Counted from the first letter of the stretch, positions 36,010 to 45,890 are shown. The stretch: 64,000 nt of DNA from Octadecabacter sp. B2R22 (GCF_018861045.1 NZ_JAHKQJ010000007.1:62001-126000), one strand, 5' to 3'. The notes: generated by a model from the letters alone, not told the origin. Made by a program: numbers and translations.

Positions 36010-36075
36010 GAATCACTCTACAGATTGATTGATTCGTGGATAACCGAATCACTGCGAATCAGGTGCGGGCGAATC
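36010..36075 (+). promoter_or_regulatory. Cluster of five GANTC methylation sites before rpoD
   Basis: GANTC occurs at 36010, 36031, 36046, 36056 and 36071 within 66 bases. Four of them share the longer form (C/G)CGAATC on the plus strand. GANTC is the target of the cell-cycle methyltransferase CcrM in alphaproteobacteria. A near-match to a DnaA box (GTTATCCAC on the minus strand, 36036-36044) lies inside the cluster. Confidence 0.6.
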
Positions 36076-36105
36076 GCCCCACATTAGTCGAAGGAACAAC
36101 GACAC

Positions 36106-38076
36106 ATGGCCGCCAAAGACACTGATGACCGCCACGCAGACGCCGACGGTGCACATTCCCTTGATATGAGCCAAGCCGCCGTCAAGAAGATGATCGCCGA
36201 AGCCCGCGAACGCGGCACGATCACCTATGATCAACTGAACGCCGTTTTGCCGCCCGATCAGGTGTCTTCGGACCAAATCGAAGACGTGATGTCGATGCTC
36301 AACGAGATGGGCATTCAGGTCACCGAAGAAGAAGAATCCGAAGAAGTCGATGACGACGGTAAGTCCAAAGAAGTGGCTAATGTGGCTGGTGGGCGTGAAG
36401 TTACTCTCGGTGCGGCTGAGACTGAAAAGCTTGACCGGACCGATGATCCCGTTCGCATGTACCTGCGCGAAATGGGCAGTGTTGAGCTGCTGTCGCGCGA
36501 AGGCGAAATTGCCATCGCGAAACGCATTGAGGCCGGCCGTAACACGATGATCCTTGGGCTGTGCGAAAGCCCCCTGACATTCCAGGCGATCACAATCTGG
36601 CGCGACGAATTGCTGTCCGAAGACATTTTGCTACGCGATGTGATCGATCTTGAGACAACGTTCGGCGACCAACTGGCCGAAGAGACCGAGCAAAGCGCGG
36701 TCGTCTCAGCTGGTGATGACGACAAAAAAGAAGAAAAACAGGAACTCGACGCAGACGGCAACCCAATCGCTAAAGACGATGACGATGATGAAGAAGATGC
36801 TGCGAACCTGTCCCTCGCCGCGATGGAAGCGCAACTGAAACCACAGGTTTTGGACACGCTGGAACTGATCGCGCGCGACTTTGCCAAACTGTCCGACATG
36901 CAGGACGCGCGTATGTCCGCGACCCTGAACGAAGACGATAGTTTTTCTGGCAAGGAAGAGAAAAAATACCAAAAGCTGCGGTCTGAAATCGTTGAACTTG
37001 TGAACTCGCTTCACCTGCACAACAACCGTATCGAAGCGCTGATTGACCAGCTGTATGGCATCAACCGCCGTATCATGCAGATCGACTCCAACATGGTGAA
37101 ACTGGCGGACCAAGCCCGTATCAACCGTCGTGAATTCGTTGATGCCTACAAAGGCCGTGAACTTGACCCAACATGGCTTGAAGAGATGGGCCAGAAGTCA
37201 GGTCGCGGTTGGCAGATGCTGATTGAACGCTCCACCGGTAAAATCGAAGACCTGCGCGCTGAGATGGCACAGGTAGGTAACTACATCGGTGTCGATATTT
37301 CCGAGTTCCGCCGCATTGTGCAACAGGTTCAGAAGGGCGAAAAAGAAGCCCGTCAGGCCAAGAAAGAAATGGTCGAAGCCAACCTTCGTTTGGTTATCTC
37401 GATTGCTAAAAAGTACACGAACCGTGGCCTGCAATTCCTTGATTTGATTCAGGAAGGTAACATTGGTCTGATGAAGGCGGTTGATAAGTTCGAATACCGC
37501 CGCGGCTATAAATTCTCGACCTATGCGACGTGGTGGATCCGTCAGGCGATCACCCGTTCCATCGCCGACCAAGCCCGCACGATCCGTATTCCGGTCCATA
37601 TGATCGAAACGATCAACAAACTGGTCCGAACAGGTCGTCAGATGTTGCATGAAATCGGCCGCGAGCCGACGCCGGAAGAATTAGCCGCCAAGCTGCAGAT
37701 GCCGCTTGAGAAGGTCCGCAAGGTCATGAAGATCGCTAAGGAACCTATCTCCCTCGAGACGCCGATCGGCGACGAGGAAGACAGCCAGCTTGGTGATTTC
37801 ATTGAAGATAAGAACGCTGTTCTGCCACTGGATTCCGCTATTCAGGAAAACCTGAAGGAAACCACGACGCGCGTGCTTGCATCGCTTACGCCACGTGAAG
37901 AACGTGTGTTGCGGATGCGGTTCGGGATCGGGATGAATACCGACCACACGCTTGAAGAAGTTGGTCAACAGTTTAGCGTTACCCGCGAGCGTATTCGCCA
38001 GATCGAAGCGAAAGCGCTTCGTAAGTTGAAACACCCAAGCCGGTCGCGTCGTTTGCGGTCATTCTTGGATCAGTAA
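36106..38076 (+). CDS. rpoD: RNA polymerase sigma-70 factor (housekeeping)
   Basis: 656 residues. The order is region 1.1 (about 20-95), region 1.2 ([11 protein letters not shown]), a long acidic nonconserved region (about 190-260, rich in Asp/Glu/Lys), then regions 2.1-2.4 ([60 protein letters not shown]), 3 and 4 ([15 protein letters not shown], the 4.2 helix-turn-helix [20 protein letters not shown]). All hallmarks of the vegetative sigma factor. The 194 bases upstream contain the GANTC cluster; the gene is followed by a small gene of unknown function. Confidence 0.98.
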   Translation: MAAKDTDDRHADADGAHSLDMSQAAVKKMIAEARERGTITYDQLNAVLPPDQVSSDQIEDVMSMLNEMGIQVTEEEESEEVDDDGKSKEVANVAGGREVTLGAAETEKLDRTDDPVRMYLREMGSVELLSREGEIAIAKRIEAGRNTMILGLCESPLTFQAITIWRDELLSEDILLRDVIDLETTFGDQLAEETEQSAVVSAGDDDKKEEKQELDADGNPIAKDDDDDEEDAANLSLAAMEAQLKPQVLDTLELIARDFAKLSDMQDARMSATLNEDDSFSGKEEKKYQKLRSEIVELVNSLHLHNNRIEALIDQLYGINRRIMQIDSNMVKLADQARINRREFVDAYKGRELDPTWLEEMGQKSGRGWQMLIERSTGKIEDLRAEMAQVGNYIGVDISEFRRIVQQVQKGEKEARQAKKEMVEANLRLVISIAKKYTNRGLQFLDLIQEGNIGLMKAVDKFEYRRGYKFSTYATWWIRQAITRSIADQARTIRIPVHMIETINKLVRTGRQMLHEIGREPTPEELAAKLQMPLEKVRKVMKIAKEPISLETPIGDEEDSQLGDFIEDKNAVLPLDSAIQENLKETTTRVLASLTPREERVLRMRFGIGMNTDHTLEEVGQQFSVTRERIRQIEAKALRKLKHPSRSRRLRSFLDQ

Positions 38077-38125
38077 TCGAGTAACGGTAAAGGGCAATTT
38101 GCCCAATACAAGGGAAGACCTGAAC

Positions 38126-38395
38126 ATGGCCACCACGACTAAAAGCACGACGACAGCAACATCCGACGCTAAAAAAGACGGCCCAACATCAGAGCATAAA
38201 TTGCGTATGCGCGTTGGCCGCACGATCGGTCGCGGTGTTTGGATGACTGGCTTTAAAGCCGAAAACCCCAACGCAACCAAAGAAGAACGTCGTGCCGCTT
38301 GGTACGAAGTCCAGAAAGACTTCACGAAGATCGGCATGAAGGCGCTGAAAACGTTGGAGAAGACGGGCTATCAGGTTATCGAAAAGCCTGAGTAG
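38126..38395 (+). CDS. Small basic protein of unknown function
   Basis: 89 residues from ATG 38126 with AAGGGAAGA upstream. The first 25 residues are Thr/Ser/Lys rich and probably disordered; the rest is basic and helical (MRVGRTIGRGVWMTGFKAEN, then KEERRAAWYEVQKDF). It has no membrane segment. The length, charge and Lys-rich ends could fit a nucleic-acid-binding protein, but I do not recognise a family. It sits 49 bases behind rpoD; a small palindrome GGGCAATTTGCCC (38092-38104) lies in the gap and is too weak to call a terminator. Confidence 0.7.
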   Translation: MATTTKSTTTATSDAKKDGPTSEHKLRMRVGRTIGRGVWMTGFKAENPNATKEERRAAWYEVQKDFTKIGMKALKTLEKTGYQVIEKPE

Positions 38396-38437
38396 TAAAC
38401 GCTTGTGATTTCTTCATTGGGCAGGGAAACTTGCCCA

Positions 38438-38836
38438 ATGAACTTTGATATTCAGACATCTGGCGCTGGCCTTTATGAATTTACCCGCGACGTCGCAGGA
38501 CAGCTGCACGGCACGGGGGTATTGACCCTTTTTGTGCGCCACACATCGTGTTCACTCCTTATTCAAGAAAACGCTGACGTTGAGGTCCAGTCCGACCTTT
38601 CGGCGTTTTTTGAACGGCTCGTTCCGCCCTCGGATCATCCGTCCATGTCCTACTTGCGCCACACCTATGAGGGGCCCGACGATATGCCAGCGCATATTAA
38701 GGCTGCAATCCTTCCAACCAGTTTACAGATTCCTGTTGTTGACGGGAAAATGCAGCTGGGGACATGGCAAGGAATTTACCTTTTCGAACATAGAACCGCT
38801 CCGCATCGACGGCAGGTCATCGGGATGATGTCATGA
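38438..38836 (+). CDS. YjbQ/UPF0047 family protein
   Basis: 132 residues from ATG 38438. The family landmarks are TLFVRHTSCSLLIQENADVEV (shown in part) and a C-terminal GTWQGIYLFEHR; His and Glu residues form the probable metal site. Some members have been described as secondary thiamine-phosphate synthases, because overexpression rescues thiE mutants in enteric bacteria; the physiological role is open. It follows the small rpoD-linked gene by 42 bases. Its stop codon overlaps the start of a 42-codon frame discussed in the findings. Confidence 0.88.
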   Translation: MNFDIQTSGAGLYEFTRDVAGQLHGTGVLTLFVRHTSCSLLIQENADVEVQSDLSAFFERLVPPSDHPSMSYLRHTYEGPDDMPAHIKAAILPTSLQIPVVDGKMQLGTWQGIYLFEHRTAPHRRQVIGMMS

Positions 38837-39084
38837 CCAGAAGTGCCAACCAGATAACGGCTGAAAATTGCGGGAATTCTGTTTGGCGCACACCTGATCA
38901 GCCCGTAAACCGGTTGCGGGGCGCTATGGCAGGGGCGGGGGCATCATCACATGAAAAGTAGGCTACATTTTACCTGTGAACCTGCCGGCACAATGCGATC
39001 ACCCGCACTGACGTTCGTCGAAATGATCAAAAAACGTCCAATCCAATCGCGGGCTGATTGGCATAATCCAACATTGGAGGCACT

Positions 39085-39594
39085 ATGAGGCTCGCTATTG
39101 CCGTGATTTTTATCACAAACCCTGCTTGGGGCGCTTGCTTGCCGGGCGAACAGACATTTATGACCTGCCAGATCGAAGGCAGCAGCAAGAGCCTGCGCGT
39201 TTGTTTCAACGCGCACACTGCATATTACCGTTTTGGCGCGCTGGATGAACGTCCTGAGCTAGAACTGAAAGAGTCCATTGAGACGGTGTCCTATACCCTA
39301 TGGCCCGGAGTTGGGAGATCCATCTGGGAGGCTGTTCAATTTGAGAACCTCGACTACTCATACGAAGTGCATGGTGGGTTCGAGCGGATGTTCGACGATG
39401 AGGAATATGAAGACGTCCCACACCGCAGTTTCGGCGGCGTCCGCGTGACGCAGGGAGAGACCGTCGTTCAAGAACTGAGCTGTGCACGTGAGACCGTCGA
39501 TTTTACTTGGGATGTTACCCTCGGAGAAGCGAAAAACGACCTTGGTTATGCCTGGAGTTTCGAGGCAAATGAGTGGATCGCATTGCCCGACTGA
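39085..39594 (+). CDS. Secreted hypothetical protein
   Basis: 169 residues with a Sec signal (residues 1-17, cleavage after AWG). The mature part begins ACLPGEQTFMTCQIEG and has four Cys in all, so disulfides are likely; the sequence is acidic and beta-rich with DEEYEDVP in the middle. I do not recognise a family. An ATTGGAGG site precedes the ATG. The preceding 248 bases (38837-39084) contain no convincing gene apart from a possible 42-codon frame. Periplasmic or extracellular location is the only firm inference. Confidence 0.65.
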   Translation: MRLAIAVIFITNPAWGACLPGEQTFMTCQIEGSSKSLRVCFNAHTAYYRFGALDERPELELKESIETVSYTLWPGVGRSIWEAVQFENLDYSYEVHGGFERMFDDEEYEDVPHRSFGGVRVTQGETVVQELSCARETVDFTWDVTLGEAKNDLGYAWSFEANEWIALPD

Positions 39595-39677
39595 ATTCAG
39601 ACTGTGGCCGATCCGACTCATGATGTTGTGGTTTGATTTGCCCACTACCCAAAACTTATCCCAACGCCTATAGTGGC

Positions 39678-39686
39678 TGTGGATAA
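39678..39686 (-). promoter_or_regulatory. DnaA box upstream of nrdR
   Basis: TTATCCACA on the minus strand, an exact match to the DnaA consensus, 41 bases before the nrdR start codon. A single box can arise by chance, so regulation by DnaA is only a possibility. Confidence 0.4.
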
Positions 39687-39727
39687 ATGGGGCGTTAGAC
39701 CCCAGAGGCAGAAAAACGAGGACAGAC

Positions 39728-40195
39728 ATGCGTTGCCCCTTTTGTGGAAACGTCGACACCCAAGTGAAAGACTCCCGCCCTGCGGAAGATCACGTCGCCA
39801 TTCGGCGCCGTCGGTTTTGCCCGGCTTGTGGGGGGCGCTTTACGACCTATGAACGCGTGCAATTGCGCGATCTGATCGTAATCAAATCCAATGGACGTCG
39901 CGAAGATTTTGACAGGCCGAAACTAGAACGATCCGTGCGGATCTCCATGCAGAAGCGCCCCGTAGAACCGGAACGCGTTGATCAGATGATTTCCGGTATC
40001 GTGCGTCGCCTAGAAAGCATGGGTGAGACCGATATAGGGTCCAAGCAAATCGGTGAGATCGTGATGGAGGCTTTGGCCCGTATCGACACCGTCGCCTACG
40101 TGCGGTTTGCGAGTGTTTACAAGAACTTCCAGGCTGCAGATGACTTCGACAAGTTCGTAAGCGAACTGCGTCCGCCTGAAAAACCGGACGATTGA
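39728..40195 (+). CDS. nrdR: Transcriptional repressor NrdR
   Basis: 155 residues. The zinc ribbon [20 protein letters not shown] followed by [16 protein letters not shown] occupies residues 1-45 and the ATP-cone lies behind it (about 49-139). NrdR senses dATP/ATP and represses ribonucleotide reductase genes. The stop codon overlaps the TTG start of ribD by 4 bases (TTGA), the usual nrdR-ribD coupling of this order. An exact DnaA box lies 41 bases before the start. Confidence 0.96.
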   Translation: MRCPFCGNVDTQVKDSRPAEDHVAIRRRRFCPACGGRFTTYERVQLRDLIVIKSNGRREDFDRPKLERSVRISMQKRPVEPERVDQMISGIVRRLESMGETDIGSKQIGEIVMEALARIDTVAYVRFASVYKNFQAADDFDKFVSELRPPEKPDD

Positions 40196-41271
40196 GCGCG
40201 GATTTAGACCATAAATTCATGGGCATGGCCCTGTCGCTGGGGCGGCGGGGCCTTGGTCGTGTGTGGCCCAATCCCAATGTGGGGTGCGTGGTTGTGAAAG
40301 ACGGTCGCGTGATTGGGCGCGGCTGGACGGCAGATGGCGGGCGACCGCATGCGGAACCTCAAGCGCTGGATGGGATCGATGCACGTGGTGCCACGGTCTA
40401 TGTTACGTTGGAACCTTGCGCCCATCACGGTAAGACACCGCCCTGTAGTGAAGCACTGATTGCTGCTGGCGTTGCTCGGGTCGTGATAGCGGCCGGTGAC
40501 CCAGACCCGCGTGTCGGGGGCAAAGGCATTGCTATGCTGCGCGCCGCTGGGATTACGGTCGATACCGGCGTGAGAGAAGACGAAGCCCGTTCTGATATGG
40601 CGGGTTTTTTACTTCGCATCACTCAAAACCGGCCGTTTGTGACGCTAAAGCTCGCGAGTTCATTTGATGGGCGCATCGCGACAGCAAGCGGTGAGAGCAA
40701 ATGGATCACGGGTCCCGATGCACGCCGCGCGGTACATGCCATGCGTGCGCGTCATGATGCAGTGTTGGTCGGGGCAGGGACCGTTCGTGCCGATGATCCG
40801 ACCCTGACCGTGCGCGACATGGGGATGACACTCCAACCTGTTCGCGTTGTCGCCTCGCGAAAGTTGGACATTACTGCGACGAACCTGCTGAACACCCAAG
40901 ACATCGCCCCGCTTTGGCTGTGCCATGGGCCTGATGCGTCCGTGGGGGGCTGGGTTGATCGTGGGGCCACGCCAATCGCTTGCACAGCGCAGGGCCGCCA
41001 AATTGATCCGCTTGATATGATGCAGAAGTTAGCGACCGCTGGCCTTACTCGGGTCTTCTGTGAAGGTGGTGGCAGCCTTGCAGCGTCGTTATTGGGCGCA
41101 GGTTTGGTCGATGAACTTGTCGGGTTCACGGCAGGGGTGACGTTGGGCGCAGAAGGCACACCGTCAATCGGCGCGATGGGCATTGAGTCTTTGGCCGAAG
41201 CGCCACGCTTTCGCCTAATCGAAACTCGCCAATTGGGGGCGGACACGCTGCATCGCTGGGTACGAACCTAA
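40192..41271 (+). CDS. ribD: Bifunctional riboflavin deaminase-reductase
   Basis: 359 residues. The N-terminal deaminase domain has HAEPQAL and [16 protein letters not shown] (His and two Cys zinc ligands); the C-terminal reductase domain begins at [16 protein letters not shown]. It performs the second and third steps of riboflavin synthesis. Start is TTG 40192, overlapping nrdR. Its stop overlaps the convergent KpsC gene by 4 bases, so the rest of the riboflavin genes lie 4.8 kb away beyond three capsule genes. Confidence 0.95.
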   Translation: MSADLDHKFMGMALSLGRRGLGRVWPNPNVGCVVVKDGRVIGRGWTADGGRPHAEPQALDGIDARGATVYVTLEPCAHHGKTPPCSEALIAAGVARVVIAAGDPDPRVGGKGIAMLRAAGITVDTGVREDEARSDMAGFLLRITQNRPFVTLKLASSFDGRIATASGESKWITGPDARRAVHAMRARHDAVLVGAGTVRADDPTLTVRDMGMTLQPVRVVASRKLDITATNLLNTQDIAPLWLCHGPDASVGGWVDRGATPIACTAQGRQIDPLDMMQKLATAGLTRVFCEGGGSLAASLLGAGLVDELVGFTAGVTLGAEGTPSIGAMGIESLAEAPRFRLIETRQLGADTLHRWVRT

Positions 41272-43301
41272 CGCCACAGGTGCGCATAGCTGGCAAACAC
41301 CCCTTGTACCTTCGCCAGAAGGCGATTTGCCCGCGATGGGCGGGGGAGTGTCCCAGTTTCTAAACGTTCAATCACCACCTCGATGGGGCAGGGCTGGGAC
41401 GTTACCGGATCAAAGTACCTTGGATAATCCACGAGAACAGCATGTACGAACTGTGCCAAAGTTGGCCGCGCCATGCGGCGCGGCGTTGGTATTGCGCGGT
41501 CGTCCGTCAGCCCCCACCCCGCATAAAACGGCGTGCCAAAACAAGTAACGTCTTTACCGCGCAGCAAGGCTTCGAACCCGATCGTTGATGTCATCGTCCA
41601 GACCACATCGACCGCGTCGAGTGCGGCGATCGGTGATGTGTGGGTTAAAACGACGTCGGCCAGTTCTGCGGCGTCTGGTACGTGGCCATCACGCAGGCCC
41701 GCTTCGACATCGGGGTGCGGTTTATACAGAATGACAGCGGCAGGGTTCGCCGCACGGGTTGCGGCCAGTAGGGCACGGTTTGTGTTAATGTCAGTGGCGC
41801 CCAAACGGATCGAGGCATCGTCTTCTACCTGTCCAGGCACGAGGATACGCCGCCCGTTGGGCAAGCCGTCTGGCAGGTCTGCGGCGGACAGATTGTATTT
41901 GCTCAACCCTGCGGATGTGATTTTGGTGATCAGGCTTTCGGCTCGGCGGATCGCGCCATCGTGTAGGCTTGAGGAAGCTTCGATCAAAGCCTCAAGGCGG
42001 CTAGGGCCTGTTGGGTCGTAGTAAATGCCAAGATCATCAACGACCAAAGACAAGGGCGCGATCAGGTCTGCGCCCAAGCCCCGAGATCGCAGAAACCCGT
42101 CTTCTACGCGATAAGCACTGTCATGATCGGCGGCTTTTCCCGCCCAAACCATCCGACCACGCCCTGTGTCTGCTGCGATCGCGTCCGCCTTTTCGGGATC
42201 ATCCTCAAACACGACCTTGCGGTGCTGCCCAAAAACCTTTTGAAGCGGCGCACGTTTCCAAAGCCGCATGCCAGACGCGACCCAGCCGTTCGCATCGTCG
42301 CGCCAAGCGCGGGCCGCTGCGTCCAGCGATTGGATTACCGTTTCAATCTCGCAGAGAGTGTCGTGAAACGGGTCATACCAGCGCGGATAAAGGATCATAG
42401 CGCCCGCAAAGAGCTGCGCGCGGGTCAATTTTCGTTGGCGACGATCAAGTGGCATTCGGTCATCGCTCAGCCCCCAACCGATGTAGAACGGTTGACCAAA
42501 CACAACGGGTTTATGGCCAGCGAGGATCGCCTCAAATCCGTATTGCGATGACACGGTGTAGACGCCCACGGCACCGTCAAGCAGCACATGAGGGGAAATC
42601 GGATCGCTGTAGAATTCGACATTCTCACCTAGATCAGCGTCGCGGTAATGGCCGTCGCGGTGGCCTTGTGCCGTTTCTGGATGCGTTTTGATCAGGATGC
42701 GCGCGCGGGGATGTTCTTCGCGGGCGACGAACAGCATTTCAAGGAACGTATTGCGATCGGCGCGGGACGCTGTGACGGATGCGTCCCCAGCGGTTTGGTC
42801 AATGACCAACACATAACCCGGTTCCGGCGCATCCAATCCAAGATCAAAGGCGTTGTATTTACTTAGGTGGGTGCGCTTGATTGCCTCCATTGCGTCGCGT
42901 GCACGGTTTAGCAGGGCGGTGTCATCCAATGGGTCTTCGCGCAGGATCATTTCCAGATCGGAGGGTTTAGACGGGTCGAAATGCACGCCGCGGCTATCCA
43001 GATGTAGCCCGATGGGCGGTTCCCCATCGCGACCAGGAAGGACGGACCGCAAAAACGCATCCTCAACACGCAAGACGGGGGCTGATGTGCGTTCGGAGAC
43101 AGCCTCGCCCCGCCATGATGTGGGGGATTGGCCCCAAACGCCGATTAGATCGTTTGGCGATGGTTTCCCGATTGAAACGTCATAACCTGACAGCGCCAAA
43201 ATGCGTTTGATGCGCGATTTGGTCAGAAAGCCACCGTTGTAAACGAAAAGCCGCCGGGAGGTTGCCCTCACGGCGGCTAGATCTTCTTTAACCATCGTCA
43301 T
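41268..43301 (-). CDS. kpsC: Capsule polysaccharide Kdo-transferase, KpsC family
   Basis: 677 residues made of two related halves, each with RVED(A/G)FLRS near its start and (Q/T)(Y/I)GFEA(I/L)L...FYxGWGL(S/T)DDR near its end (about residues 80-290 and 380-610). This is the normal KpsC build: two glycosyltransferase modules that add the alternating beta-Kdo residues of the capsule lipid anchor. It lies 3 bases behind the export lipoprotein gene, so they are co-translated, and its end overlaps ribD by 4 bases. It acts at the cytoplasmic face of the inner membrane. Confidence 0.92.
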   Translation of the reverse strand: MTMVKEDLAAVRATSRRLFVYNGGFLTKSRIKRILALSGYDVSIGKPSPNDLIGVWGQSPTSWRGEAVSERTSAPVLRVEDAFLRSVLPGRDGEPPIGLHLDSRGVHFDPSKPSDLEMILREDPLDDTALLNRARDAMEAIKRTHLSKYNAFDLGLDAPEPGYVLVIDQTAGDASVTASRADRNTFLEMLFVAREEHPRARILIKTHPETAQGHRDGHYRDADLGENVEFYSDPISPHVLLDGAVGVYTVSSQYGFEAILAGHKPVVFGQPFYIGWGLSDDRMPLDRRQRKLTRAQLFAGAMILYPRWYDPFHDTLCEIETVIQSLDAAARAWRDDANGWVASGMRLWKRAPLQKVFGQHRKVVFEDDPEKADAIAADTGRGRMVWAGKAADHDSAYRVEDGFLRSRGLGADLIAPLSLVVDDLGIYYDPTGPSRLEALIEASSSLHDGAIRRAESLITKITSAGLSKYNLSAADLPDGLPNGRRILVPGQVEDDASIRLGATDINTNRALLAATRAANPAAVILYKPHPDVEAGLRDGHVPDAAELADVVLTHTSPIAALDAVDVVWTMTSTIGFEALLRGKDVTCFGTPFYAGWGLTDDRAIPTPRRMARPTLAQFVHAVLVDYPRYFDPVTSQPCPIEVVIERLETGTLPRPSRANRLLAKVQGVFASYAHLWR

Positions 43302-43304
43302 GGA

Positions 43305-44429
43305 TTAGAGGCTGGTTGCTGCATCAACCGCGTTCAATGTGCCGAATACGGCAGAAATGGTCTTGCTGAACTGGCTGTACGGCGCTTCGGTGACGTAAAC
43401 AGTGTCGCCATCACGGATCGAAAAGTCCCGTGCCATGAACATGCCATTGGGCTCTGTTAGGTCGAGGACATAGACAACTCGTTGTGTTCCGACCAGGTCA
43501 GTGCGCCCAACAAGCTGGTTGGCGATCTCTTCGGGTTCATTGCGGAACACGAAAACACCTGTTGGATCGGCGAGGTTGGTACTTAGGCCGCCCACTTGGG
43601 CAATCGCTTCGATTGCAGAAATGGTCTGGCTTTCAAAACTCACACGGGACTGCGCGCCTGTTGCGCCCAATGCTGTAAAGTTGCGGGTGTCTTGTTCGAC
43701 AAAGATCCGATCCCCAGCACGCAATGCGATGTCATGGCCGGGGTGATCATAAAGGTCTTCGAACCAGATTGATCCGGAATGGCTGCCGCGTACTACAGTC
43801 ACCTGTGCAATTTCAGGCTGCACGGACACGCCGCCAGCACGGGCCAGCATTGCGGCCAAGGTGCGTGTTGGACGTTCGATCGCGTAGACGCCCTGTGCGC
43901 CAACGGCACCAACAACTGACACAGTAGCCCCATCGCCTGCCAAACGTCGGACTTGGACCTGTGGATCAGGTGTTTGTTCTTCGAGCTTGGTTGTAATGAT
44001 GCGGCGGATGGCTTCTGGTGTGTTGCCAGCGGCGCGGATGCGACCTGCATAGGGCACAAAGATAAAGCCGGACCCGTCAACTTGCACTTCTGCAAGGACT
44101 GTCGCGTTTTGACCGGCTGGAACAAGCAATGGATCACGTACGTTTTCCCAGATCGTCAGGCCAAGCACGTCGCCTGCGCGGATCGTGTCGCTACCAAGGC
44201 TGGCGGCATCACGGAAACCAGCGGAAAAGCCGAGGGCAGGGGTCACGCTTGCGACCAGATTTACACGGTCATCAACCAACAGAACAAAGGCGTCGCCTTC
44301 TTCCATCACCGAGCCGGAGAAAATTTCATTCTTGGTTGGGCCCGAACGGGGCAACCCACAAGACGCTACAACTGCCAATGCGGCAATTAGGGCCACGCCT
44401 TTTGTCAGGCGCAATCTATTAGATTTCAC
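43305..44429 (-). CDS. Polysaccharide export outer-membrane lipoprotein (Wza/KpsD type)
   Basis: 374 residues. A lipoprotein signal with lipobox VASC (Cys24) is followed by a Poly_export domain (about 75-165, TIRAGDVLGLTIWENV) and two SLBB-like domains (about 170-330; GAVGAQGVYAIERPTRTL, in part, and VGGLSTNLADPTGVFV). It should form the outer-membrane channel for capsule export. The Cys anchors it in the outer membrane. It is between kpsS (174 bases upstream) and kpsC (3 bases downstream). The missing parts of an ABC exporter (KpsM/T/E) are not in this window. Confidence 0.92.
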   Translation of the reverse strand: MKSNRLRLTKGVALIAALAVVASCGLPRSGPTKNEIFSGSVMEEGDAFVLLVDDRVNLVASVTPALGFSAGFRDAASLGSDTIRAGDVLGLTIWENVRDPLLVPAGQNATVLAEVQVDGSGFIFVPYAGRIRAAGNTPEAIRRIITTKLEEQTPDPQVQVRRLAGDGATVSVVGAVGAQGVYAIERPTRTLAAMLARAGGVSVQPEIAQVTVVRGSHSGSIWFEDLYDHPGHDIALRAGDRIFVEQDTRNFTALGATGAQSRVSFESQTISAIEAIAQVGGLSTNLADPTGVFVFRNEPEEIANQLVGRTDLVGTQRVVYVLDLTEPNGMFMARDFSIRDGDTVYVTEAPYSQFSKTISAVFGTLNAVDAATSL

Positions 44430-44563
44430 TGCTCCGGTCTCCTCGACCTATTTAAAACTGCCTCAGTCGTATGCGGGCGAATTTTTATTCACCTCACCTT
44501 TTGTATGGAAGCTACGGGAATCCCGTCACAAAATCCAGTCTTACCTTGCACTGTTGGCGGGGT

Positions 44564-44579
44564 GTGGCAGCCGTGCCAC
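44564..44579 (-). other. Hairpin between kpsS and the export gene
   Basis: Perfect 6-bp stem GTGGCA/TGCCAC with loop GCCG, 25 bases behind the kpsS stop codon. No T run follows on either strand, so it may modulate expression between the two genes rather than terminate. The rest of 44430-44603 shows nothing recognisable and no ops element was seen. Confidence 0.35.
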
Positions 44580-44603
44580 CGGCCCCCCTAAGTATTGTGG
44601 TGC

Positions 44604-45890
44604 TTATTTGACGATACGCAACTGCTGGCGTGGCGGGGCCTTGCCAGAGCGTAGCGCATCATAAGGATCGCGCTGATCCAACATCATATCGACGACTTGG
44701 CGCATCAATTGCCTGCGCCCACGTGCGGAATAAAAGCCACCCGGAACCTGTGATGTTTCCAGCAGATAGCGGCGATAATCCTTGAACGCGCGGTTATCTG
44801 GTCGTTCGGGCTGGGCGAAGAACTTTTCTACGGGCAAATCGGATACGAATTCCGGTTTGGAATAGACCGCTTTGCCAAAGACCTTCAGCGGGATTCCTCG
44901 GTGCAAGACCTGTTGTGCGGCTGTCGAGTTGACGGTGACCGCCGTGCGGGCGTGATCCAGAACTTGCGCCAGTTTTCCGCCACGCACGTAGTGCACACGG
45001 TCAAAGACGTCATTTTCTTTGGACAATCGGCGGATGATCTTTCGCAAGGGGCTGCGACCGTTTTCAAGCGGGTGGGCTTTGAAAACAAGGTGGTGATGTT
45101 TCGGCGCACCCTTTGCAAAGCCCTCGATCACGACTGTCAGGAATTCTTCCATCCGGTTGAAGGGCGAATGCATCTGAAAGCTGCTGTCATGTTCCAGTTG
45201 CAAGAGCGCAATATGATAGGGGTAGCCGCCGTGTTTGATCCGAAACGTAGAAATGATCCGGTCCATCGCGATGGCAGGCATCAAAAGCAGGCGGCGGGTA
45301 TAAAGCGCGGTTTCTGCAACAAGCGGAAGTTCACGGTGACGCTGAAAGTTGCGATATTCGCGATTTCTGAACATCACGAACCAATGATACAATGCGCCAT
45401 AGAAAACATGGTGACGCATATCACCCCAATGGGCGGGCGCCTCTGGTACGTCGAGTTCGGATTGCGCCAACGCTGTGCGCATGTCTTCTACGCTTGTATT
45501 CATGAGCTTTGAATGGCCGTTGGTGCCGCCACGCTCATAGGTGATCCAGAACGGGCGCATGTAACCTTCTTCAAAGACATGGACGTTCAGGCCCAGTTCT
45601 TTGGCAGCGACAACAGCGTCAGCATGGATCGGGCGCGTGTCGCCATAAAGGACGATGTCGGTGATGTTTTTCTGGGTGACGATTGCGCGGAATGTATCGA
45701 CCCAGTCATCCGGGCCGCCGTGATACGGGATGTACCCCTTACCCCCAAACCAGAACGCGCGATCCCCCGCGTTGAACCCAACGCGCCACACATCCGCCCC
45801 CGCCGCGCGGAGCATCTTGCCCAGCCGGTGGAAGAATGGCCCGTGGGGCCCCTGTAAAAACAGGAAGGATTTGGTGTCGTGCTCGCTCAC
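44604..45890 (-). CDS. kpsS: Capsule polysaccharide Kdo-transferase, KpsS family
   Basis: 428 residues, usual for KpsS. FLFLQGPHGPFFHRLGKML at the N terminus is typical, as are DIVLYGDTRPIHADAV and VFEEGYMRPFWITYERGGTN (in part). KpsS adds the first Kdo to the lyso-phosphatidylglycerol anchor, after which KpsC extends it. It heads the three-gene capsule group on the minus strand and diverges from ribE with a 173-base gap in which I see no clear promoter element. Firm family call. Confidence 0.93.
   Translation of the reverse strand: MSEHDTKSFLFLQGPHGPFFHRLGKMLRAAGADVWRVGFNAGDRAFWFGGKGYIPYHGGPDDWVDTFRAIVTQKNITDIVLYGDTRPIHADAVVAAKELGLNVHVFEEGYMRPFWITYERGGTNGHSKLMNTSVEDMRTALAQSELDVPEAPAHWGDMRHHVFYGALYHWFVMFRNREYRNFQRHRELPLVAETALYTRRLLLMPAIAMDRIISTFRIKHGGYPYHIALLQLEHDSSFQMHSPFNRMEEFLTVVIEGFAKGAPKHHHLVFKAHPLENGRSPLRKIIRRLSKENDVFDRVHYVRGGKLAQVLDHARTAVTVNSTAAQQVLHRGIPLKVFGKAVYSKPEFVSDLPVEKFFAQPERPDNRAFKDYRRYLLETSQVPGGFYSARGRRQLMRQVVDMMLDQRDPYDALRSGKAPPRQQLRIVK

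Noticed and set aside
41268-45890. Mobile element or horizontally acquired capsule island
   Set aside because: No integrase, transposase, tRNA border or repeats at either end, and the ends overlap or abut resident genes.
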